From: Pseudoduganella lutea
GTDB lineage: Bacteria; Pseudomonadota; Gammaproteobacteria; Burkholderiales; Burkholderiaceae_D
Assembly (NCBI RefSeq): GCF_004209755.1
Contig: NZ_CP035913.1
Coordinates: 1,054,001-1,118,000, forward strand
Length of the DNA stretch: 64,000 nucleotides
Direction: 5' to 3'
Both the position numbers and the translations under genes were made by a program. The notes beneath the pieces are model-generated. The model did no database searches. It was given only the letters and a program-made list of their open reading frames with translations, and had not been told where the DNA came from. Of this stretch, positions 51,139 through 59,184 are shown piece after piece (positions within the stretch are counted from its first letter, which is position 1; each line of letters opens with the position of its first letter).

Positions 51139-51630
51139 TTAGCAAACTCGATTGGCTGAGCAATCCCAGCCACCGGACGTGTTACCTTGTGCTCCGCCAC
51201 TGATGGACTGGCGTATGTAGTTCCACTTTATTTTTGCATATGCTAGCTGAACCCGTTCGCTAATGATTCCGCTCTCTCCACTGTCAGGCGTGATACTCGC
51301 AATCATAAGGTTTTCCAGCTCGATCCGAAAATAAGGGATGGGATTGCCATTGCCATCTGCCCTCATGAACTCTAGAATCGCCCTTGGTAGAGTTTTACCG
51401 GTTGCGCAAGTCTGTAGTAGAACAGGAGAGGCTAGGTCGGCGAGCTTTTGAAAGGAAATAGGGTAAAGCTCAGCTCTACCACTTGTATGCCCTCCACCAG
51501 TCGATTCCACAGTGACTCTCGGCTGATGGATCGCGTAAAGTACGTTACATACCTCTATCCATTCCTTGTGCTTCTGATCCGCAGATTCTCCCTTGATTCC
51601 GTCAATCTGCAAGTATGCGTCGTTTGCCAT
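51139..51630 (-). CDS. hcp: Hcp family type VI secretion tube protein (orphan)
   Basis: A 163-residue protein of the Hcp1 family: MANDAYLQIDGIKGESADQKHK at the start, then the domain strands VTVESTGGGHTSGRAELYPI, TGKTLPRAILEFMRA, FRIELENLMIASITPDSGES and ISERVQLAYAKIKWNYI. It forms hexameric rings of the T6SS inner tube and can carry cargo. The last 18 residues (a Gly/Ser/Asn tail ending DCSANRVC) are unusual, with two cysteines. No tssB/C/K/M/vgrG genes are in the window, so this is an auxiliary hcp. GGAAGG precedes the ATG. First gene of a leftward trio. Confidence 0.88.
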   Translation of the reverse strand: MANDAYLQIDGIKGESADQKHKEWIEVCNVLYAIHQPRVTVESTGGGHTSGRAELYPISFQKLADLASPVLLQTCATGKTLPRAILEFMRADGNGNPIPYFRIELENLMIASITPDSGESGIISERVQLAYAKIKWNYIRQSISGGAQGNTSGGWDCSANRVC

Positions 51631-51870
51631 GATGCCTTCCGTTGTATGTTCAACAAGGATTATTTTCCGGCTGAACAGGAGGCGGCTTGGCTTCAGGCAG
51701 AATGGTCCACGAGGAAAATCAATGAATAGGACTTATTGAGTGCAAGAGCTTGCGGAATATCGAAGCGACTGCTCGGCCAAGCGATGAATCACGTGAGCTG
51801 AGGGCCTTACTGTCTTGAGTTAGCACCTGCTTGAATCCGGCTAGTTGATCGTGTTCAGCGAAGCGATCCG

Positions 51871-52166
51871 CGGCTCCGCCGCGTCGCTTTCCAGCGGACC
51901 GCCGCCGGCTAGCCGGCGTCAACCGGCGCATTGAAACGGAGTGAACGAGCGCGCCCTTGGCGCGCGAGGCCGTTGAGGCGGAATTTCCGCAAAGCGGAAA
52001 TCCCGTCTCAACGACAAATGGGCGATTCGGACAGGGCTACGCTTGCAAGCGTACGCCCTTCGAATCTCACACGGAGGGCACGCAGGTGCCCTCCTCGCTT
52101 CTGCCAGAATTCAAACGAAAAAACCGCCTCGCGGCGGTCTTTTGTTTTTCATTCTGGCGGAAGCGG
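51871..52166. repeat. Left copy of a ~297-bp hairpin-rich direct repeat ending in a tRNA-Ser 3' end
   Basis: Nearly identical to 54679-54976 (one-base indels in A/T runs and a few substitutions). It contains a chain of inverted repeats: GCCGGCTAGCCGGC, GCGCGCCCTTGGCGCGC, GCGGAATTTCCGC with GCGGAAATCCC, GGAGGGCAC..GTGCCCTCC, and the terminator ACCGCC..GGCGGT. It ends with TGGCGGAAGCGG, which in the right copy is the CCA end and acceptor strand of tRNA-Ser. The copies lie about 2.81 kb apart and bound the HEPN gene. The 240 bases to the left (51631-51870) hold no gene. Confidence 0.85.
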
Positions 52167-52269
52167 CGGCAGCTTAACAAACTCTCGAAACCCGCATGAA
52201 CGCTTGATAACACCCACAACACAACCAACGCACGCCACAAACATGTCCTAAAAAAATCCTTTATCCTGC

Positions 52270-53738
52270 TTAATCCACCTTAAACGTCCCGCGTCGAGCT
52301 TCTTGCAATGCCGCCCTTGTACACCAAGGATCACTTCGTAGTCGCGCGACCGAGATCTCCGTTTCGTCAAGCGGTATCTCAAGAATTGCTAACACGATCC
52401 TTTCAACTAGGATACTGAGATGATAGGTAGCGATCACAAGGCTATCCCCATTTACTGCAGTTCCGCCCGAGTGAGACAACTTATCTCGGATGTTCTTGAG
52501 TCCAGGCTCAGTGTCGCTACCATGGATTGGCCAAAGATCGTATGTAACAACCTCCCATTTCTTCAATACCTCATCAAGCTGTATTCTCAAGTCAACTTGC
52601 GGTCCAGCCTCAACACTTTTTATAAAACCTTGGATGCGCTCTGCAGCAGACCCGTCAGTATTTTTTTTGCTTCCTTCAACGCTGCTAGGACTTCATTTTT
52701 TGCCTGAATCACTTCATCAGACGGCTTCTTACCCGCGTATTTTCTGCAACTCTCCAGCCCATAAAACATCGCTCGAAACCGCTCTTCGTAATTGAGGTTT
52801 ATATAGGGGACCAGACCCATTGAAATCTTCTCTATAGTACCTTTAAGAGATTCGCTCAGCCCAGAAAAATTCAGACATGCTTGCTCCGCAACTTTCATGA
52901 GCCGAGGTTTGTCGACAATATGTTTATTCGGCTCAATCGCATACGATTTAGGCGTGATTGGCATGAGGGGCTGCCGGATTACTTCAACCGTGCTGCTTCC
53001 CTGCTCCTCCCAACCGTTGACCGCGATTCTCTGGCGTATGAAGATCGATGGCACAACAAGAGCCCGTCTCAGCACCGCTGCCGCTGCCGCTGCGGCTAAG
53101 TCTGGCACTTTGGAAGCATCTGCAAGCTCCAAGATGAAACTGCAGCCTCCCTTTGACGTCACGTTATCAGCGTTTCTCCAGAACCGCCATTGCCTTAGAA
53201 AATTCGCACTTCCTACTTCAGGCAATGTAAGCGAGAAAAGGTCCTCAACCTGCGTTTCAGGTTTAAAGTCAACAGATGCAGCCTTAGCCATTCTAAGGTA
53301 AATTGCATCACTTATGGAAAAATTTACTTTCCTTTCACCTTGCGTCACTCGGACGCCATGAATTACCTCAATTTCACCAATAAGCTGAATGTTCATTTCA
53401 GCCAGCCCGGTATGCCGATTTAATTCAAAGTTTATTTCGTGATAGTGTATGTCTGTGATACTTATCTTTCTCCCATATCGGTCTTTACCACTTAATGAAA
53501 ATGGCGTTTCCAAGTCTACTATTCGACCCGACTGAGAGAGGCTTATCGATATATTAACTGGTTGCCATGTTGCATCGGGCAATACAACTTTACAGGTGGC
53601 AGGGGTATGTTGTCCCGTAGCGGTAACTAAGGAACCGTCAAAATCAATAATTTGTTGCAGTGAAGAAATCATGATAGATGTGGTCGTTGCCGTACTGATA
53701 CTATACTTCACCGCTTCGAAGGGCGTTTCTTGCTGCAA
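52270..53738 (-). pseudogene. HEPN-domain protein with ApeA-like layout, interrupted by a frameshift
   Basis: The first 372 residues comprise a strand-rich N-terminal domain (about 25-260: IDFDGSLVTATGQ, VRVTQGERKVNFSI, FRQWRFWRNAD-like WRFW) and a helical part with FYGLESCRKYAGKKPSDE. It stops at SASKVL near 52620. The adjacent frame continues directly as GFIKSVEAGPQVDLRIQLDEVLKK and ends with NIRDKLSHSGG, an R-x4-H HEPN RNase motif, followed by the closing helices. Inserting one base near 52622-52632 gives about 490 residues. Start is TTG 53738 or ATG 53672, neither with a clear Shine-Dalgarno. AT-richer than neighbours. HEPN proteins of this layout act in abortive phage defence. Confidence 0.65.
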
Positions 53739-53934
53739 GAGTATGTGCTTAGCTGACGAGTTCCTGCCCTCCTGCTCTATTTAGCATGCCTTCCAAAAAC
53801 ACAAGAGCACTAGGGCAGGCCACTCTGCTCGCATTACCTCGTATAGTTGCAAAAACCTTTGCGTCAATGGCATGACGTCGGCGCATTGCACTTGACCACT
53901 ATTCCATGATGAGAACGGACCTGATTGCTGCTCA

Positions 53935-54520
53935 GGAGCGCGAGGCGAAGCTGACGACGCTTAGCAACGCTCTCCAAATACTTGAGTAGCATGTCGAATT
54001 GCCAACGATGGCTGCAGCCGTCGTTGAAGCAGTACCAAGGTCCAGTCACGAGCGCGGCGGACGGTCGCGATTCCCAACCGAAGTCATGGTACAGACTCTG
54101 CGGATTGAGCCGCTATTAATCTCTCCGGCATGTGGAGGTAATTCCAGTTGCTCGATCGCTTGAGCTTCCAACGCTTTGCAGGCTGTGTGATCGAGCTAAA
54201 TTCCGAACTTCACCACAATCTGGAATTTAAGGAGCGCCGGATTAAAATCGGCGCGAGCCGGCGCGTCTTTGATGCCGTCAATCGGCAGTATGCACGGCAT
54301 CGCTATTTCTCCCGTGGCGGCCAAATGGTCAATACTTACATCGTCTAGGTGTCCAAACAGTCCCTGAGCAAGGAATGCGACGGTAGCAGGCGACAACGCC
54401 ATGCCCGCCGAGTAGTCGTCACCAAAGCAGTGGCAGAATGATCAAGACGCACGCTGGACGAAGAAGCATGGCAAGTCCATTTCGGCTACAAGCTGTCGAT
54501 AAGCGCAGATTAGTGGCGTA
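53935..54520 (+). pseudogene. IS5-family transposase remnant
   Basis: Translation in shifting frames gives KLTTLSNALQILE-stop-HVELPTMAAAVVEAVPRSS, then ERGGRSRFPTEVMVQTLRI, then QLLDRLSFQRFAGCVIELNS with HHNLEFKERRIKIGASRRVFDA. VNRQYARHRYFSRGGQMV, then DARWTKKHGK and FGYKLSIS follow. These are the successive N-terminal, DDE-flanking and central motifs of IS5-group transposases. Several stops and frameshifts, and the last catalytic region is missing. No terminal inverted repeats are obvious. The rest of the 53739-54678 gap holds no gene. Confidence 0.75.
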
Positions 54521-54678
54521 ATGCACATCCAGCGCAAAGGCAGCCCGCTTTCAAGAATCAAATGCAACACCCTCATGCATTAAGGTGTTGCCATGCAGAG
54601 AAACTATAATCACCTGCTCCCACAAGACCATGATTTGCGGCTGCATGCCTATCTCAGGTCGTAAAGAGAAGCGCTCAG

Positions 54679-54976
54679 CGGCTCCGCTGCGTCGCTTTTG
54701 CGGCAGACCGCCGCCGACTAGCCGGCGTCAACCGGCGCATTGAAACGGAGGGAACGAGCGCGCCCCTGGCGCGCGAGGCCGTTGAGGCGGAATTTCCGCA
54801 AAGCGGAAATCCCGTCTCAACGACAAATGGGCGATTCGGACAGGGCTACGCTTGCAAGCGTACGCCCTTCGAATCTCACACGGAGGGCACGCAGGTGCCC
54901 TCCTCGCTTCTGCCAGAATTCCAAACGAAAAAACCGCCTCGCGGCGGTCTTTTTTTTTTCATTCTGGCGGAAGCGG
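54679..54976. repeat. Right copy of the hairpin-rich direct repeat, overlapping tRNA-Ser 3' end
   Basis: Counterpart of 51871-52166. Its right end overlaps the last 12 bases of tRNA-Ser(UGA) including CCA. Inside it, read rightward, TTCGAATCTCAC and, after a GGAGGGCAC hairpin, CGCTTCTGCCAGAATTC repeat the T-arm and acceptor end of the same tRNA on the opposite strand, so it may contain a broken tRNA-Ser copy facing the real one. Confidence 0.85.
54924..54955. terminator. Terminator downstream of tRNA-Ser
   Basis: Stem ACCGCC/GGCGGT with loop TCGC, with an A-run on the left (TTTTTTCGTTT read leftward, for the tRNA) and a long T-run on the right. An equivalent hairpin lies in the left repeat near 52117-52146. 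Confidence 0.85.
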
Positions 54977-55054
54977 TGAGATTCGAACTCACGAACGGCT
55001 CACACCGTCGGCAGTTTTCAAGACTGCTGCCTTCAACCACTCGGCCACGCTTCC
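54965..55054 (-). tRNA. tRNA-Ser (anticodon UGA)
   Basis: A 90-base class II tRNA read leftward. The acceptor stem GGAAGCG pairs with CGCTTCC, followed by discriminator G and an encoded CCA. D-arm GCCGAGTGG is present. The anticodon stem GCAGT/ACTGC encloses CTTGAAA (anticodon TGA, reads UCA). A long variable arm, GACGGTGTGAGCCGTT, and the T-arm GTGAGTTCGAATCTCAC complete it. The 3' end coincides with the end of a duplicated segment, so this gene is a probable integration target. Confidence 0.97.
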
Positions 55055-55110
55055 TTCTGACTTCGGGGTTTCATCAAGCAAACCCCGAAGTGCCCCGCAT
55101 TATACAGAAA

Positions 55111-57176
55111 TCATTCCCCACCGCCAGAGCACACGGCAGAATCCGCCGCCCACCCCTTCTCCCGCAGCGCCCGCTCGAACTCCACGGGCGGCAGCGGCCG
55201 CGAGTACAGATAGCCCTGCACCTCGTCACACCCGGAGCGCTGCAGGAACCCTAACTGATCCGAAGTCTCCACCCCCTCGGCGATCACGCGCAGGGAAAGC
55301 TGCCGCGAAATGCTGATGATCGTGCTGGCGATGGCGCAGTCGCTGGCGTCGTGCGGGATGCCGGTGGTGAACGAGCGGTCGATCTTGAGCGTGTGGATCG
55401 GGAAGCGCTTCAGGTACGAGAGGCTCGAGTAGCCGGTGCCGAAATCGTCCAGCGACAGCGTGACGCCCAGCGCGGCGATGCGGTCCATGATGGCGATCAC
55501 GCGGTCGATGTTGTGCATCAGCGTGCTCTCGGTGATTTCCAGTTCCAGCCACGCCGGTTCCAGGCCGTAGCGGCGCAGCGTGTCCTGCACGCGGTGCGGC
55601 AATGTCGGGGTGAATTCGCGGGCGGAGACGTTGACGGCGAGGCGGATCGGGCGCATGCCGGCGCGCTTCCAGGCCTGGGCCTGGGCGCACACAGCCTCCA
55701 ATACCCACTCGCCTACCTGCACGACGAGGCCCGTGGCCTCGGCCAGCGGGATGAATTCGCCGGGGGCACCATGCCGCGCTCGGGGTGCTGCCAGCGCACG
55801 AGCGCTTCGGCGCCGATGATGCTGCCGTCCGTGATCGAGAACTTGGGCTGGTAGTGCAGCAGCAGCTCGCTGTTGCCGAGCGCCTGGCGCAGGCCCGATT
55901 CGATGCGCATGCGTTCGTGCATGCCCTGGTTCATGTCTTCGCTGTAGAACGCCACGCCATCCACTTCGGCGCCCTGCTTGGCGCGGTACATGGCGATGTC
56001 GGCCTGGCGCAGCAGCGTTTCGGCATCCAGGCCGTCTTCCGGGTAGACGCTGATGCCGATCGCGGCCCCCACGCGCAGGTCATGGCCATCGATCGAGAAC
56101 GGTTGCGCCAGCGCCGCCATCAGCTTCTGGGCCACCGTGGTGGCCTCGTATTCCTGCGAGATCTCGAACAGGGCCACGGCGAATTCATCGCCGTTCAGGC
56201 GCGCCACCACGTCCTGGTCGCGCAGCGCCATGCGGAAGCGTTGCGCCACTTCGCGCAGCAACTGGTCGCCGGCCCCGCGGCCCAGCGTGTCGTTGATCAG
56301 TTTGAAACGGTTCAGGTCGATGAACAGCACGCAGCCGTGCGACTTGGTGCGCTGCGCAACCGAGAGTGCCTGGTCCACCAGCTTGGTGAGCAGCGTGCGG
56401 TTCGGCAGGCCGGTCAGCGCATCGTAGTAAGCCAGGTGGTGGATGCGTTCCTCAGCCTGCTTGCGCTCGGTGATGTCGGTCAGGTAGGCGATCAGGCCGG
56501 CGGAGCGCTCGTTCGCGTCGAACAGCGGCGAGAGCGACAGGCTGGCCCAGAACACCTCGCCGGACTTCTTCTTGCGCCGCACTTCCATCAGCCGGCCACC
56601 CTGCGCCAGGAACGGGTCGTGGAACGTGGGGTCTTCGTCGTCGTACAGGAACAGGATGTTGCGGCCGATCGCTTCCACGGCCGTGTAGCCGAACAGCCGC
56701 TCGGCGCCGCCGTTCCAGCTCGTGATGAAGCCATGCTGGTCCATCGTCACCACCGATTCGTGGATCTGGTCGAGGATCTGCGCCTGGTGCTGCAGCATCG
56801 CTTCCACCTGCGCATAGGCGTGGGTGGAGCGCTGGGCCAGCGAATGCACGTGCAGCACGCCGGCGGCCAGGCTGGCCAGGTATTCCAGGTTGCGGCGCTC
56901 GCAGGCGCCGTAGGTGCCGCTGGCCACTTCGAAGCGGCCGAAGGCGTGGCCGTCGTGCGCCACTTCCTGCACCAGCGCTTGCGGCGGCGTGGGCGCGGCG
57001 GGCGTGGCATCGGCGGGAACGTAGCGGGCCCACGGGCTGCCCGTCACTTCGCCGGCGATGCGGCCAAGTTCCGCGGCCAGCGCCGGGCCGCGCAGGCGCA
57101 GCACGGCGTCGCACAGCGCGGCGCTGCTGCCGAGGTAATCCGAGGTGTGGAGGGCTGTAGGCGGATGCAAAGACAT
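55111..57176 (-). pseudogene. PAS-GGDEF-EAL cyclic-di-GMP signalling protein, interrupted by a frameshift
   Basis: N-terminal GAF-like region (about 1-120), then a PAS domain (VVTMDQHGFITSWNGGAERLFGYTA, about 140-260) and a GGDEF domain whose signature is NGDEF (ARLNGDEFAVAL). The EAL domain starts at GAEALVRWQHPERG. At about 55759-55766 the frame changes: translation reads VPPANSSR instead of VPPGEFIPLAEATG. One extra G restores the frame through ITES, DDFGTGYSSLSYL, KIDRSF and AEGVET to the end. PDE residues are intact; the cyclase signature is degenerate. A TGATG junction couples it to the HDOD gene upstream. Confidence 0.85.
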
Positions 57177-58372
57177 CAAATGGTCCTGCTCACCTGGATC
57201 GCCCAGCGCCAGCCTTGCAACTGGCTCTGCCAGAACTGTTCGGGCGTCAGGCCGAGGGCCGCGATGGCGGCGGGGTCGGGTACCGGCTGTTCCACCAGCG
57301 CCAGCATGGCGCCGAACGGGCCGGCGCGGTCCAGCAGCGCGCCCACCACGTCCAGGTCCAGCGGCAGGGCCGCGACGATGTCCGCCATCGGCATCGCCAG
57401 CAGTTCGTCGAGCAGGGCGAATACACCCACCACGAAGGCCAGGTCCTGCCGGTCGCGGTCATGGCCCAGCAGGCTGCACAGCGCTTCCATCTGCGCCGCG
57501 CGCCGCGCCGCTTCGGGCAGCAGCAGGTTCGGCGAGCCATCCTGCTGGGGGCGCGCATACAGCAGCAACTGCAGCCAGCGCTGCAACTGGCGCCGGCCCA
57601 GCACATTGATCGCCTGGCTGAAATTATGGATCGGTTTCGTGAAGCCGAAGGCTGCCGAGTTGACAAGCTTGAGCAGGTGATACGACAGGGCCGGATCCTG
57701 CTTCAGCACGGATTCCAGTTCACGCGAATCGGCATCCTGCGCCAGCAGGCCGAGCAGCGATAACAGGCGCTTGCGGGTTGTGCCATCCCCGGCGCCATCC
57801 TTCGGATCGGTCGCCCGGCGGCGCGCATAAGGGCCGCTGAACCAGCCCATGCCCGCATCGCGGCAGGCGGCGAAACGGGCGGTATCGGCCACGCCGTGGG
57901 CCCAGTGCGGGCCGGGCAGGCTCAACAGGGAAAGCGCGGAAGGCAAGCCCGAGCCGCCGTGCGCAACGCCCTTGATGCCGGCCTGCGGCGCATGCACGCC
58001 CGCTTCACCTTCCACCAGCAGCCGGAAGCCCTGCTCCGCGAGCCCTGCGCAATGCTGGCGCACGGCGGCATCCTGCAGCGCGGCGGCCGGCACCTGGAGC
58101 ACGATGCGGTCGGCAGGCAGCGATGTCACGAGCGCGGCGTCGATGGCCAGCGGTTCGGCAAGCGGCACGATGCAGTCGAGCGGCGCGAAGGCAGCCTGCG
58201 TTTCCGGCTGGCCCAGCAGGGCCAGCACGGCAGCGGTCGCGGTTTTCGGGCTGGATTGCACGGACAAGGCTGTCCACTGATGCCGGGTATCGGCTACGGC
58301 TTCCAGTCCCAGCACGGGGAACAGGTCGGGATCGAACATCATTTTCTCGGAGCGGTTGGGCGCAATGGTCAT
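57176..58372 (-). CDS. HDOD domain signalling protein (YuxH-like EAL/HDOD)
   Basis: A 398-residue protein. The N-terminal 190 residues resemble a degenerate EAL-type half (LGLEAVADTRHQWTALSVQ, then VLQVPAAALQDAAVRQHCAGL) without the catalytic EAL and DDFGTG motifs. The C-terminal HDOD domain (about 195-330) shows LLGLLAQDADSRELESVLKQDPALSYHLLKLVNSAAFG and INVLGRRQLQRWLQLLL. YuxH-type proteins act as non-catalytic adaptors in c-di-GMP or type IV pilus control. Start 58372 is weakly supported; ATGs at 58342/58339 are alternatives. Its stop overlaps the GGDEF-EAL start by one base. Confidence 0.83.
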   Translation of the reverse strand: MTIAPNRSEKMMFDPDLFPVLGLEAVADTRHQWTALSVQSSPKTATAAVLALLGQPETQAAFAPLDCIVPLAEPLAIDAALVTSLPADRIVLQVPAAALQDAAVRQHCAGLAEQGFRLLVEGEAGVHAPQAGIKGVAHGGSGLPSALSLLSLPGPHWAHGVADTARFAACRDAGMGWFSGPYARRRATDPKDGAGDGTTRKRLLSLLGLLAQDADSRELESVLKQDPALSYHLLKLVNSAAFGFTKPIHNFSQAINVLGRRQLQRWLQLLLYARPQQDGSPNLLLPEAARRAAQMEALCSLLGHDRDRQDLAFVVGVFALLDELLAMPMADIVAALPLDLDVVGALLDRAGPFGAMLALVEQPVPDPAAIAALGLTPEQFWQSQLQGWRWAIQVSRTI

Positions 58373-58568
58373 GCAGGGATTAACGGCTGGAAACCCGATT
58401 TGCGCAGGGCAACATGCCGATCATTGCCCACTGAATATTTCACGAAAGCAAAAGATGCACTTGGGAATATATCAGAAAACCACCGAAACACGCTCGTGCA
58501 CCCTACAGAGTGCCCATATGCACCGCCAGATGTTCATTACCAACAACAGAAAAACGCTTATCTGTTGC

Positions 58569-59183
58569 TTACAAGTTACGGGCGTGTTGTACCGCAAATT
58601 TTATCAATTCGGCCTGCCCTTCGATGCCGAGCTTGCGCTTGATGTTCAGGCGGTGCGTTTCTACGGTGCGTACCGACAGGTCGAGTTCACGGGCGATCTG
58701 CTTGTTCGATTCGCCATTGGCGATGTGGCGCAGCACTTCCTGTTCACGCGTGGTCAGCTCTTCCTGGGATGGCGCGTGCACCAGCTGGCGGGCCAGCGCC
58801 GCGCTGTAATAGATGCCGCCGGAGGTGACGGTGTCGATCGCCACCACGATATCCTTGCCCGGCGCATCCTTCAGCACATAGCCACTGGCGCCTGCGGCCA
58901 TCGCCTGCGACACATATTCCTGCTTGTCGTGCATCGACAGGATCAGCACCGCGATATCGGGGAACCGCTGCTGGAATGCCGCCGTGGCTTCGATGCCGTT
59001 CGTGCCGCGCATGTTGATGTCCATGAGCACCAGGCCCGGCGCATGTACGCGCGCCGCTTCCAGCGCCTCGGCGGCACTGCCGGCCTCCGCCACCACTTCG
59101 AAGTGCGGCACTGCTTCGAGCCGGGCGCGCAGGCCATCGCGCACCAGCGGGTGGTCGTCCACCAGCAAGATCCTGATCGTCAT
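58569..59183 (-). CDS. NarL/LuxR-type response regulator
   Basis: A 204-residue regulator. The receiver (RILLVDDHPLVRDGLRARL, phospho-acceptor Asp55 in LVLMDINMRG, ILSMHD, YVLKDAPG) is followed by a LuxR helix-turn-helix (LTTREQEVLRHIANGESNKQIARELDL, SVRTVETHR). ATG 59183 lies one base after the kinase stop (TGA-C-ATG), and an in-frame ATG at 59195 would overlap it. It pairs with the Cache-domain kinase encoded just upstream. Divergent cstA makes control of pyruvate or peptide uptake likely by position. Confidence 0.92.
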   Translation of the reverse strand: MTIRILLVDDHPLVRDGLRARLEAVPHFEVVAEAGSAAEALEAARVHAPGLVLMDINMRGTNGIEATAAFQQRFPDIAVLILSMHDKQEYVSQAMAAGASGYVLKDAPGKDIVVAIDTVTSGGIYYSAALARQLVHAPSQEELTTREQEVLRHIANGESNKQIARELDLSVRTVETHRLNIKRKLGIEGQAELIKFAVQHARNL

Positions 59184-59184
59184 G

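Noticed and set aside
51931..52251. Open frame inside the left direct repeat, with a near-copy at 54740-54979
   Set aside because: The frames run through perfect hairpins and a terminator, diverge after a one-base indel, and are Arg-rich. The repeat is better read as structured non-coding DNA.
55759..55766. Programmed frameshift in the GGDEF-EAL gene
   Set aside because: No slippery heptamer with downstream structure, and the family is never made by frameshifting. A missing base is simpler.
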